From assembly GCA_013433145.1 (NCBI GenBank), contig CM024171.1, positions 7,130,065 through 7,194,064 on the forward strand: a DNA stretch of 64,000 nucleotides, read 5' to 3'. A program made the position numbers and the translations under genes. Shown one piece after another: positions 1 through 22,400 of the stretch. Source of the stretch: Ascaris suum (lineage: Eukaryota > Nematoda > Chromadorea > Rhabditida > Ascarididae). The notes under the pieces were generated by a model. It saw only the letters and a program-made list of their open reading frames with translations. It was not told the DNA's origin and did no database searches. How positions within the stretch are numbered: position 1 is the stretch's first letter; every line of letters begins with the position of its first letter.

Positions 1-117
1 GCACCGCCAAATGTGATGGTTTACAGGCTGGTGTTTTATAGGAGTTTTGTGAACTTTTGCTTTTGTGAAATGAAGAAATTTTGTGAATAAGTTTTTAACA
101 CGAGACTGTCTCTGCAG

Positions 118-3100
118 TTTTGAGGATTATTGCAGCACGCAGCGAGAAAGAATGGAGTTTAGAGAGTAACGGAAGTGGAGACAGTACTGCTAGTGCATCG
201 AAACGCCGTCATCGTGCAACTATCGTTGCTGTGGAACCGCGTGTTGAGGTGAGATTCTTGCATTTGTTTGTTGATGTCATTTTGCGTATGAATATGATTT
301 CGACGTTCACAACTGTCATTTCGTCACATTAACTTAGATCTGGCAATACATTGTCTCAACTTTCTTTCCACTCAATTTGCTCCATGCCAAAATATTTGGC
401 ATGTGCACCTGATGATTAAAAAAAGCAGCAAGCCTATCCGGAAAGGCTTGTGTACTTAAACATCACCAAAAGAGTAGCAGACCAGTCCAGAAAGGCTTAG
501 TACCTGAATGGTACGGAAAAACAGCAAACCAGTTGAGGAATGTATTCATCGCAACGTTTTTAAAGCGGTACCCATTTGTTGAAAATCTCAAGGTAAAACT
601 TGAAGAGAATCATTTCGGCGCCTGATTTGCATCAAAATTTTAGGTTTTTCATTTGCAAGATATTAGTCGTTGTAAATTTGCATCAAAATGCAAATTTACA
701 ACGACTAATATCTTGCAAAGGAAAGCGGTACTTTAGTCATTGGAACGAGGTGTGTGGGGACAATGTAGATTTTGCAGATCTCGAAATACAACGATTGAAA
801 GCAACCAAAGAAAAAAGGCTATAAATCCCGCTCTTCTGATCATCTCTACATGGGTTGCTCATATTTTACCGCTATGAAACCCATCGAATATTTATAGTTC
901 GAGCTAGACAATAATGGTTTTGTTGCTCATTATACTTATCTCCTGTCTGCTCCTGTCCTCACCGTCACCGTCGTTCTCCTTCCTCTCCTCCTCCTTCCCC
1001 TCCTCCACTCTTTCCTCTCAATCCTCCTTGGCCTCCTCCTGCTTTTCCTTGTCTCCCCTCCTCCTCCTCGCCCTCACGAATGGACGTAGTTTCGGCAAAA
1101 GTTTTCGATAATTGATCTGGAATATCTTGAACGATTATCAAATTCGACATAAATCTACTCTGTAATTTTCTCTTTTCCTCGGGCCGTTTTAATGCTCATC
1201 ATCGTCATAAATTCGAAGTAACTGCAGCAGCGGGCTTCTTCTGACTTTATGGTTTGCTCTGCACCGACATAACCGTTATGTTTCTTGTTGTAGGTATTAT
1301 GGGTTTTCTTACTAGGCATATATTCACGTTTCAAATGACAGTTGCATTTTCTTCTATTTTGAGATGATCAAAGAGGAAGAGGAGGCAGCCGATGCGGAGT
1401 CAAGCGCCAGTCGCATTGCTTACCACACTCGTTCGCATGGTCCCAGTCGGGAAGTTGAACAGTCGGGTCGTGTTTCATTTCGAATTTTCTTTTGTTATCG
1501 AATTTACCTCCACGTTTTGCTTGAGACATCTCTCATTTGATATTGGTTGCATTCGAAGCGTTGGAATTCATTATAAAATATAAAAGAAAGATTGAGAAAT
1601 AAAGTTTGTTGCAGGTTGTTTCCTTACTCATTTTTTTGTTTCGATGTTTCGGATGCAAAATTTTTATGAGTATTTGTTTCGAATAAAATGCGAGCAGCAA
1701 AAACATATTCGCTTAGTTACAAAAAAATTGTTTCCTTACTTCCTTGTAAAGAATTGCTGCTTTTGCTGAGTGTTGTGGCAACAGTAGTAATTTTGCATTC
1801 TGAATGGTTTAATTTATTGATGTCATCCGTGGACCACCCGCGCTCCACCTTCCACCTCTTCCTCCCCTTATGCCTACCCCAGTTCGTCCTTTCTCAGGAT
1901 TGTCTAAAAAGCCACCAGCTTACATTATGATCGATAACTAATATTTTCGTGGTGGCTTTTAACTTTAACTTTTATAGAGCATTTCTCAAACAACGTTTGC
2001 ACTATGCGCCAAGTTTAATCTGTTATCCTCTATCACGTTTCATTTGCATGTTTTTTTGAGCAATGAAGTGGAATGTATCAATTGAAAATTGAGGAATTCT
2101 CTAATGAACTAAATACCTTCAGTTTTAACACCAAAAAGACGGACTTCGCGTCCCAAAAGTGAAAAAGAGGCAAAGATATCGCCGATGGAGGAGGATGATC
2201 CTCATAGAACAGCTACGGTTGGTTTTCCACTTTTTTCTTTGAGTAAAAGTTTTTTTATAAATCTGGAGTACTGGACGGCGCAGTCGACTATTTTCGATTG
2301 CAGCATGCACTTCGTTGATCGGCTTGCAAGCATAGGTCACTCTTTAATATTAACAGAAGCTTTAAACAGAGAAATTGAAGACTGACAGTAACGCTAATGT
2401 TAAGGCGATTAACATTACCGGTCGTCTAGAAGGACTGCAAAGGTGGCGAGATGGATTTGCCTTCAATTAATTTCTCTTCAAATTCTCTGAAATTTTCCAA
2501 TCGTAGGCCGCAAAATTTCTAGTTTTTTACTGTGTTCCTTGCGCAAGATTTTTCTCACTTCCTGCAAAACTCGAAATCAGGTGCTGAATCTCTACTTTCT
2601 GGTTTTAAGGAGGTGGAGGAGGACGGCAAGGGAAGGAAGGATGCCCATGTATGGCTCAAATTGAAGAGGAATAGACGGAACACGCCTTAAACTTTTTTTT
2701 TGCTTTTAGATTTCCTTTGTTTAAAATGAAAACAGCTTCAGCACATTTTTTTTTTCTTCTTTATTCTTCGCCGAAAATCAATGTTTTTTCTTTTCATTGC
2801 TTCTTTGAGGAATATTTAAAGCCACGTGAAATGTAGAGCTGGAGAATCACCTACGTGTTGTGAGGTCTTGAACAATTTGAGTGCGAGCTACACTTCTGCA
2901 GTTGAATCGCTCCACGAAAAAGTTTAGGTTTAACTGTGGTGCTAAGCAGTTGATCAAATGTCTGAAAATTTTCGTTTTCATTTTTGAATGTTTCAACCTT
3001 ATTTTAGAGATGGGTTATGGTCGTGCCACTTAAATTCCTAAGTTCTTCTGGACTTTTATGCGTTTTGGCCGAAAAGACGGGCACTATGGATTGCTTGCAT

Positions 3101-6100
3101 TTCAGCGTTTTTGCTTTTCGCTTCTACTCCTTTAGTATTGTTCTGGGCATTAACTAATATTACAGGAAGCGCTTATTTATATAAGTTACAGGCGTTGTAT
3201 TGCAGGAAGTAGTCGTTTCTTGTTGATAGTTACGACAGTCCGCTGTTTTTGTGAGAAATCAGCTAAGATTATGTGGTACAATGAATGAAATTCCTTAAAT
3301 GATAGCTTAAACAAATAACTGCGCTTAGAGCATTCATTGTTACTAGGTTGAGTTTGCCTGCTAAAAGAAAATTATGGATTGGTGGTGGTGGTGTGTTATC
3401 AACTTTCCTGTTCGCGGATTTGGTGCATGCCGGTTTATTAACGTTCTGTTGGTTTGCTTTGATGGTTATATCAGCTTCTTACGTGATGCATGCTACGCTT
3501 GTCACAGTTTTTTCTTTGATATTTCCCAAAATTTTTCTTTAATTGTTTCCGTAGAAGGTTTTCTCATGAGCTTTTTTCCGTCATTGCACACTGAGGAGAG
3601 GAATAATCGTCTATGGTGCTAGAACGAATCTCATAATCTGTTAGGCTGGAAAGAAGAGATAAGAGGACGGAGAAAATGGAAAGCAGAAATTTTACTGGCC
3701 CAGCAAATTACAGGCACTGTTCATCAGTATTTTATGCATACCATAAATAAAAAGTGATTTTCATCGTTGTTCGGTGGTCGATTTAACGTCTTTTTACTTC
3801 TATGTTGTGCCGGTTTTTGTTGCGGTAAATGCTTTGATTTTCTCCAATTAAATGGGAACACCGTTTTGTTGCGAGGCAGTATAACTTCTTGCACACTTTT
3901 GTCATATTTGCACTCAGTTCTTTGTTGTTTAGGTGCACCTAGTTGTTGGCGGTGTTGGTCAAAAATCGAGTAGTATTGTCGACGATATAGCAAATGCCAC
4001 CAAAAACAATCTCGACGAGAAGGCAGTTGGGCAGGAGAAGACGTTAATAGTGCAAGAAATAACGGATGACCAAAATGATCTACGAGAGGACCTGTATTCG
4101 GCGAATAACGGAACTGCACACATGGAGAAGGAAGCATTATCCCAGAAAGTCGTCTCGCCGGTTATGAGCTGTTCAAGTGATAAGAAGGTCGGCGAATGCA
4201 CAGGCTTGGAAGAGATTCTTTTCTTATCTGGCAGATGTTTCAACTTTAACATGCTGAAATAATTGTGCGAAGTCTTTCATTTTATTAGAGGGTCCTCGTG
4301 TTGTTCGATGCCTTCAACCTATTATTGATATAATTATGGTCATGAAATTTATTAGTCACATATGGCCTATATATGCATACATATATACATTTATATATAC
4401 CCGTAGCAAATTGCGTTTGGATTCGGCTTTATCTCAGCAAACGAATTTTGGGAACTTAAATTGTGCTTAGGTTTCATGCTTTTCGCGATTTTGAAAATTG
4501 GTACCAGCTGCGAAAATGGAGTCGGTAGGAAGTGTGCGGAATGCGGCAAAGATTCTTTCACGCGCTCGTTATTAAATAATCCATTTAGGAAGGCAGTAGT
4601 CAGTTTCCCGTTTCTCTCAGCAATATCTTTTAAAACAAAAAGTGGTAAAATGAAGTTGTGCAACAATGCAGCGAACTTCTTGATCAGCTACTATTTACTC
4701 AACAGATAACATGCTGATTATGCTAGAACGCTTGCCGTGCACTTTTTCCTGTCAGCATATCCAATAATCGTCGGCTTTTTAGTTCTTTCATATGTGGTAA
4801 CGAAACTGAAATTTTTCTTATATTTAAAACGCCTCTGAATTTTTAATAAGTCGAAGCTTTACTTTGTTTTATTGTATATTGAAGATCGGAGTATTTATTT
4901 TCAGGAGTATTTGTTGTGAAATAGATTTAAGTTCGTTTAAAAGTTTTCAAGATTTCGGTTCACAGATTTCAATTCAAGTTAAAGTTAGAGAGAATGTAGA
5001 AGAGAAATGAATGGGCAAGGAAGTAGTTTTTATTTCTAGAAAACTTGCTTTAAGAGCAGTGTCAATTAAACAAATGGCATAGTTTATGTGCAAGTGTTTT
5101 ATTAGCAAAGGATGCCTAGTTATTGGAAAATGCAGTAGCAATATTTTCAAGGAAGGGAATTATACATTTCGAGAGGTATTGTTACAATTATCAGGCTTAG
5201 AGGTAAACTCCACATGATTTATTCCGCAGCGGGATATTTATAATTTGTCTGAAGGCCCTAAAATTCTTACATCTTGGCTATGACGAAGTAAGGGGATAGT
5301 TTAATGTGATTGATTTTGTAACCTCAAAAAGGATCAGTGAATTTCGCTAGAATCCTTTACATTTTAAAACCTTGTATAGAAGTAGTGCTAAATTGGAGTT
5401 TCCCAATGTTTTTGTCCTTTGCATTTTTATCGTCCACTAATGCTATCTAATAACGAGGTTACTTGTTTGTTTGCACATATGTACTCGATGGATTTGGTCG
5501 TTTAGTAGGCTGAATGGAAAAATTCTCAATAATTGATTAATTAATCTGGCTTTCATCGTAATGGTGATCTTTTGCTTACATTTCACTTCGATGTTTAGAA
5601 ATCATTTGGGAACGAGTAATAAAACACTGACTGAATGGTACAAAAGGCGACCAGAACCCGAACCTCACTATCATTTAAGAATTTAAAGAGAAATGCGTCA
5701 CACAGAATCCTTAGTGTGAAGCGTTGCACAGGCTAAATGATCAACGAGTTGCTCCCTATAAACGAATCATCAGCAATAAAGCCTTCAGGGAACACCGCTT
5801 GGTAATCAAATCTTCGGGATTACAGATCGGTAGTTAAGTCACTGATGAATCTCCGGTTTTGCCCTCGATTTGCTTTTGTCTTTCCCGATCTTCTAATTAT
5901 GAACAACACAAATTATCAGTTTAAGGGACAGGAAGCCACAATCGTTGTTCCTTCTCTAGTAGAAGAGGAACTGATGACAAAGTTCAGCATCGAGTCACCG
6001 TCATCACAAGCAGTGAATCGTATCGAACAGGATAGTAACGAAGAGAAGGTAAATGATCCAAATCAGGAATGTACGAAGCATTTCAACAAAATTGAACCTC

Positions 6101-7633
6101 AGGTTTTGCTCATTTCTCATCTCTTATCCTTCAAATTGAGATGATCAATTTATGAACAGAGTGGTGGCTTCGACCAGCAAAACGGGTTAGTCAACAGTTG
6201 AGTTTGTGTGTGGTCTAAGAAAGGCTAACGCTGCATTGGCAGGAACATAGTATGTGGGATGCTGTTGGGAGCTCGAAGCAGATAAAAAATCATTATTAGG
6301 TGACGTGATCCCGCGATTGTTCGTTGAACATTTTGCACTTATTTGGTTTACAATCTGTTAAATCAAGGATTAATTTCCGACTTGCTTTTGTTGATATGCA
6401 AAGCACAACATTTTATAGGATGCTGGCCATATGAAAGGAGACGATTCATTAACAAGTGGGCATCAAGAAATGGATAATTGGAATGCACATGTGGCTATGG
6501 ATGAAACTCATGCTCGCGAAATTGTTATCGAAGAAGCAACGGAGGAAAGCAGAGCTATTGCTGATGCGGGAGTCCCTTCGTTGCCTTGCAGCACATCCTT
6601 TAAAGTTCAAAGTCCGGCGGAGTGTCTGTCTAGCAAGCTGAATGTTGTAATAAGTGATGACAAGTTGGATACGCCAAAGGAGGGTTCCTTCGGTATGGTT
6701 GAAGTACAGGTAGAACAATCTTTGGTGCTCAACGGGTCGTCTGCAGATGCGAAGGAAATGGAAACCGCAGATGATCAATTGCTGCAAGCAGATAAAGAAG
6801 AGGTAGAGGGACTTCAGGCAGCTGATAGAACAAAGAAGCAAGAAGTTGAAGCAGATGATAGAAGAAGGGGCTCAGAGATTGAGGCAGATGAGAAAGCAAA
6901 TACAGATGAGGAGACGGAGCTCGATGCAGAGGAGAAAGAAAAGAAGCACGAATTTAACTCTGATAGCGGAGTAGAGGATCAGAAACGTGAAGCGTATGAG
7001 AAAGTGGAAAAACAGCAAGGTGAACGCTGTAGTTCTGAAAAAAGCACAGAAAAGGGCAGTACATCTGGCTATGAGACTACGAGTTTCAAGGAAGAACTGA
7101 TCACGATAAAAGAAAACGAGTGTCCCACTGAGGACTCAGATAGTACTGAAGCATCGACTGATCTAAAGAAAAAAAAAAGGAAGAAATCGGAGCATTTGTC
7201 TGAGCTTAAAGCTTCACCAGCTACTAAGGAGGAATCCGAAAAGGCAAAGAAACTAGATAAGCACTCGGACCATATGTTCTGTGCTGATTTTGAACCACTA
7301 GTATCTGGAACCACTGAAGAAAAAGGAAAGGAGGCGCTCATCGGCCCTTTAGAATATATATCTTCGTCTGATTATTACATTGTCGCTTCTAAACAGAATG
7401 AGCTTGATATGAAAGAAGCCGAACGTGAATCGCTTTTAACTGATATGGCAAGCGAAAAAGAAACATTGAAAAAGAAAAAGAAGGCGAGGCTTGCAGATGA
7501 GAAAACGGATCATTTAGTTCAATCGTATGATGCTGAGAAAGGTGGCGAAATGGAGCAGGATGTCGGCGGTGGTGAAGATGGAATTGGATGCTGGCCACCG
7601 GTTGATGACGTCACATTTCTTTGGACAAAGTAG
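118..7633 (+). CDS. Unidentified multi-exon gene, 5' end outside the window
   Basis: Not recognised. Supported exons with matching phases are 118-248 (Ser-rich, then basic SKRRHR, donor GAG|gtgag), 1364-1466 (MIKEEEEAADAE..RIAYHTRSHG), 2123-2217 (TPKRRTSRPKSEKE), 3933-4187 (acidic/polar, acceptor tgtttag), 5920-6048 (or to 6102) and the terminal exon 6419-7633. Weaker candidates are 2610-2648, 3043-3193 and an exon starting near 3347. The protein would run from a basic/acidic N-terminal part, through possible membrane segments, to a long charged tail with KKKKRKK clusters. Mixed basic clusters plus hydrophobic exons recall nuclear-envelope proteins, but no LEM, SUN or KASH domain is visible, so this is only a guess. 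MPP10 follows downstream on the same strand. Confidence 0.5.
652..719. repeat. Perfect 32-bp inverted repeat with 4-nt loop
   Basis: The left arm 652-683 and the right arm 688-719 are exact reverse complements, separated by caaa at 684-687. The arms are AT-rich and start tttgcaagatattag. It lies in the intron between the exons at 118-248 and 1364-1466 of the unidentified gene. A transcript would fold into a 68-nt hairpin without bulges. It could be a small MITE remnant, a hairpin-RNA source or an assembly fold-back artefact. Confidence 0.9.
940..1075. repeat. Pyrimidine-rich intronic tract
   Basis: About 130 bp are almost entirely C and T on the + strand (repeats of ctcct, cttcc), inside the intron 249-1363 of the first gene. 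The open frames over it (Ser/Leu-rich on +, Glu/Gly-rich on -) are products of this composition, not genes. Confidence 0.7.
3043..3545 (+). other. Candidate membrane-spanning exons
   Basis: Two neighbouring open stretches read as a short basic segment followed by hydrophobic runs. At about 3069-3193 the frame gives PKRRALWIACISAFLLFAS, continuing with a further apolar run. At 3347-3542 it gives PAKRKLWIGGGG followed by a long apolar segment (STFLF..ISASYVM). A donor after position 3193 and an acceptor before 3347 join in phase. Both stretches share a basic-then-LWI start, suggesting a duplicated transmembrane module. AT-rich noncoding DNA can mimic hydrophobic protein, so confidence is low. 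Confidence 0.3.
6419..7633 (+). CDS. Terminal charged exon of the unidentified gene
   Basis: A 404-codon open stretch starting after the acceptor ttttatag at 6411-6418 and ending at the TAG at 7631-7633. It opens DAGHMKGDDSLTSG and ends VDDVTFLWTK. The middle is rich in Glu, Lys and Asp with repeated EADE/EEKEK-type runs and two lysine clusters (LKKKKRKKSEH near 7168 and LKKKKKARLADEK near 7480) that could act as nuclear localisation signals. The composition fits a disordered or coiled-coil tail. Phase 0 matches the preceding exon 5920-6048. Its length and composition make it clearly coding; the function is unknown. Confidence 0.75.
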   Translation, partial: DAGHMKGDDSLTSGHQEMDNWNAHVAMDETHAREIVIEEATEESRAIADAGVPSLPCSTSFKVQSPAECLSSKLNVVISDDKLDTPKEGSFGMVEVQVEQSLVLNGSSADAKEMETADDQLLQADKEEVEGLQAADRTKKQEVEADDRRRGSEIEADEKANTDEETELDAEEKEKKHEFNSDSGVEDQKREAYEKVEKQQGERCSSEKSTEKGSTSGYETTSFKEELITIKENECPTEDSDSTEASTDLKKKKRKKSEHLSELKASPATKEESEKAKKLDKHSDHMFCADFEPLVSGTTEEKGKEALIGPLEYISSSDYYIVASKQNELDMKEAERESLLTDMASEKETLKKKKKARLADEKTDHLVQSYDAEKGGEMEQDVGGGEDGIGCWPPVDDVTFLWTK

Positions 7634-9059
7634 GTGTCAACTTTCGATTACTTTCTTTTATTTTGTTCTTAATCACTTCGATGGCTTGGATTAAAAAGTG
7701 AAGTATTTTATGCGATCATTTTGCATTACAAGGTGAGATTAAGTTTCTTCTAATTCTCCAACCTCCGCTTGAGCTGACTCCTTCAATTTGCGGCCGCTCT
7801 TGAAAACCACTAAAGGCAGTAATTGCACCTGCTCTTGAACGCCTGGTTTCTTTTTTCTCTAACTTTAGCCTTGTGCATGAGTTTTAAGAGCGCCTCGCGT
7901 TGCATTTTCTTTTGTATCAGGGATGGAAATAGGATCTCTTTTCGAGGTAGTTGTTTATCGTACATGAATTTTTTCCACTTTCTGACTTGTCTCAATATTT
8001 CCATTACTTCACATCATTAATATAATTTGAACTGCGACCGTAGGCTTCGCTGGCAATATGCAAAAATCCATTTAAGTGGCGCCAAAATTCTTTCACCTGA
8101 AATTATTTTCTTTTTTACCTTTCTCTGAACGAAACGTTCCTAGCATCTATCTTTTTGTTAGAGAAAGATCTAACTTTGTATATTGAAATAAACATTGTTA
8201 AAACCCCTATTTCTTCTGTCGGAGGAATCTTTTTTGAATTTACTTTATTTGCTACAAATTCCTGCTAAAACGTAACTGGGCATCATGTTTGCGCTTCTGT
8301 ATGCATGCACTTATCTAGCCGCTTGTTGCTTTGTATTTTCTGAGCGGGGCAAAGAATTCTAGTGCGACCCAGTCAGCTAAACTTTTGCACTGATATTCAG
8401 AAAGCGGTGAAACAACGACACATGCTTCTGTCGGCGTGACCAATCAAGTGCGCAGATCCTCGTAGGAAAAAAAACAAACTTTTTCGGTCTCTTCGGTTTA
8501 AACGGGAGAAGAGCTGGCTTGCAATTTTGCTGGAAATGTTTAAATACTATTTGCTCACATAACGTCTGCTTTAAAACTGGCTCAGATCGCGGTTGGAGCC
8601 TATGCTAGATTTAACCCATAGTCGTACGGAAATGAGCTAAATTTCTTTTTTAACTGGTGAGTAAGTATGCGGTCGAATTTAAATCATGACCACATGTAAA
8701 TAGTTCGAACTGTGTTTCCTTCTTTGTGGCGATCGCTAGCATATTTGACTAAGACCGACTCGTAAAGAAGCTAGTCAGTCGTAAGGAACTTCATAAGATA
8801 TTGTGTTGTAATATCCATTCTTTACCACCAAGTTTTACCGTTATGATTTTTGTGATCCACAAGTTGGAACTATTGAACAAAGAGAGCATGTGTTCTCATA
8901 TTTTGGGTTTTTTGCATTCAGCTTTCCTTATAATTGAAACTACACAGTGCGCATCGTCGTGCCAACTTCGCCGCCACAGTCTTATTAATGTGTAAGAAAA
9001 GTTGATTTTTTGCAGAAAAAAAACTATACGGCAGTTGCTATAAGGCATTTGTATTTCAG
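7634..9059. other. Spacer between the two + strand genes, and undetected MPP10 5' exon
   Basis: No confident exon is visible. A possible polyadenylation signal AATAAA lies at 8187-8192, about 550 bases after the stop of the upstream gene. The MPP10 promoter and its first coding exon should lie here; several ATGs exist, but none gives a convincing start with a matching splice phase. Confidence 0.5.
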
Positions 9060-19493
<10,434 letters not shown>

Positions 19494-22400
19494 TTATTTC
19501 TGACGGTGATTGTACATCATTTTTTTTTTTTTTTGATCGTTTTGTTGCTGTTCACGTTATTGTTATACTGTTGAAATTCTGTATGAAGTTTCATCCGCTA
19601 GTTTCGGCACACATCTATTGAAATACTTAAAAAGTACATATCGCGAATAATCTTCGGGAACAGATATGGAAAGCAGAATTTCCGTTAATCGGATTTCCTT
19701 CTCATTTAGGTACAGAATTCATGGAAGATGAGAGAACGTTGGCTACATTTACTAAATTGTTTCGTTACACTGCCATGATTTCTCGGTATTCTTTTATTCA
19801 TTTTTGTTTTGTGCAGAGATCTTTCACCATATGAATATTGTTCCCCCAACCCCCCTGACGTTCTAGAGGAAAATACTCTTCCCCTTTCTTCTCAGCAGGC
19901 CCATTTATCCAAAAGTAGAGAAGATTATCTCCTTATGTTTCTCAAATGTAAACGTTTATCGCTCTACTACCTTATAAAAGCTACGGGAAAAAGTATCGAT
20001 TAAAACGTTTACAAGCAAATACGATATTCGCTGAATAGCATAAGGTCGGTGTCGTCAAGCGCATGTTATGAGAACCGTAGTTAAAAGGACGTAGCCACAT
20101 ATCGTATCCTTATTTCAATAGGTGTGGGCCAGAGATTGTTGGATTTCAGAAATAGCTCTGCTATTAAAAAGCACCGATCGCTCGCCGAATCAACCTTTTG
20201 CAAGAATTTGTGCACTAATGCAGAGATTAGTGAACGACTTTTTATATGAGTCTTGTGGCGATTAAAATGTTATTATACCGCCCTACAAAGAAATGTAGTA
20301 ATTCGTCAGTAATACTGCCACTGCAGATGTTCCCAATTCATCTTATTAGAAAGCATGCAAGCTGTTTTTACAATGAAATCCGATCCATATGCTGTGGGCT
20401 CTTAAGTATTTGCTTTGTTTGGAGTTCGATTCGATTTTGCAAAAGAAAAGAAAACGATTATTCATTTCGGTACGGATAAGTCCAGCTCATGCGTAGAATG
20501 GTTTTGTCTATTGAAGTTAACTGCAAAGGAACTCTTTTAAGATACACGTTTGGGCAGTAACGCTTATTTCCAAATTTTATTTCTTTATTGTGTCAAGAGC
20601 AATTGTTGAAAGATCTGTTGCTTCAGTGTATCTTGATCTTTCATCCATTTCGAAAAATGGTTTCCTGATTTCTCATTAATCCTTCAACTTCTCCAAAATG
20701 TGATGGAATAACTTGTGTTTTTGAAATAGGAGGCGGGAATGTATTAAATTTCGTCACATGAAATTAATTCCAATGCAGTACATTGCCTTCTTTGGAATTC
20801 ATCCGAATTGGGCTAGAATAATAGCTGGGCAACCTCCTTTCCTCCTCCTCTCCCTTCCGTCTCCTGCTCAGGACCTCCGGAAGAACTAGTTCTGGGTCAA
20901 GCTTGCAGGGATCAAACGCCAAGCTTTCAGGGAACTAAGGTTTCTAAGTGGTTTTCTCCGGATTTTCTACTAAATTTTCACATCTTTTATGGTACGACCC
21001 AGGTTATTGCCTCCAAATCGCGATGATCCTCTCCCATAAGTACAGACGGAGAGCAGGAAGAAATCGCCCGTGCGGCTACTCCACATGTCTTTTTCGCTCA
21101 TGCCGATTCCTCGCTGTTGACATGCGGCGACGTAATACGAATTTTTCCCATTCCTCTTCTGCCGTATAGAGATGCGGAGCGCTTCGCTGTGCGTCCCTTG
21201 CTCTCGATATTGCTCGTTCACTAGCCCCATATCTGCCGCATTCAATTAAGCTTTCTCCCTTAAAAGACACTTTTTTGTGCTATGTGAGTGAAAAATGGTA
21301 AAATGTTGACGGACATTATTTCATTGATGATGCTAGCAATCACCAAAACAAATGGGAAAACCTGTACCTAAGAAGTTGCGACGATATCCCCGTCGCATCC
21401 TCATAATGTAACCGCTTTCCTAAGTTAGGAGCAAATAATAGGTCTTCGAATTTAAATCTACCCGACTGCTCGCATATCTTTGCAAAAACCGTTTTGTGCA
21501 AGCGCGCCCTATGCGTGTTTGTGCATATGTCTGTGTCTTAGCTGCTTGTTTGTTATTTTGGAACCAGGGAGCCCATGGAGCAAATTCTAATAAATTCATT
21601 TTACAGCACAGATTGAAATCTTATATCTTCTCTTATCAGTTTTGAAATTATTAATAGCCATTCGATGATGCCGAAAAATTCACATGCTTCAGGTCTTCGC
21701 GTTGTAGATGCATGCAACGGATCATGCGAAATCGAAGAGAATCATTTGCAGGAGACTTGTGCTTGTGATCGGATTAGATAAGAAATGGACCCCTTATTCC
21801 GGATGTTTGTTTGTCTGTATTTAACAAAGCTGGTTAACTGGTGATGTGAGCATAGTGCAATAAGTGATAGAGTGCTTCGGCACATTTCTGCATTTGTCCT
21901 ATGACCTGACTGATGGTAGGACGCGTACGACTTTTTTGGGACACTTAGACGTCTGGAATTCTATTCAGAGTTGGAGATTATGAACGACACCGCACGAGCT
22001 CGTCCTGCATTGAGTATGCTGTCATTGAATCTAGCCAATTTCGTTACTCCAGCTCTAATGGTTCCCATGTTGAAGTTATGAAATAAGCAGAGGCACATGC
22101 ACATTTACACATGCGAAGGTAATAATATTGTAAATCGTGCATACGTAAGTCAGCAAAGGCACTTAGAACAAGTGGAAAACTGTGCCGCAATAGCTGCGGC
22201 CATATGCACTTTGAGGCTACGTGCCCATTCTACCAACCACTGAATAATGAACTGCCTACAGACAACGAGAAATGTGCAATAATACATTGTTTTTAATCAG
22301 ATCCTACCGTCCACGTAAGCAATCTTTCATGCTGACTTCTGCAGAGCGCGAATAGCTGATTAAAAGTTCGTGCCAATTTCTATGTATATCTAGGTATCTA

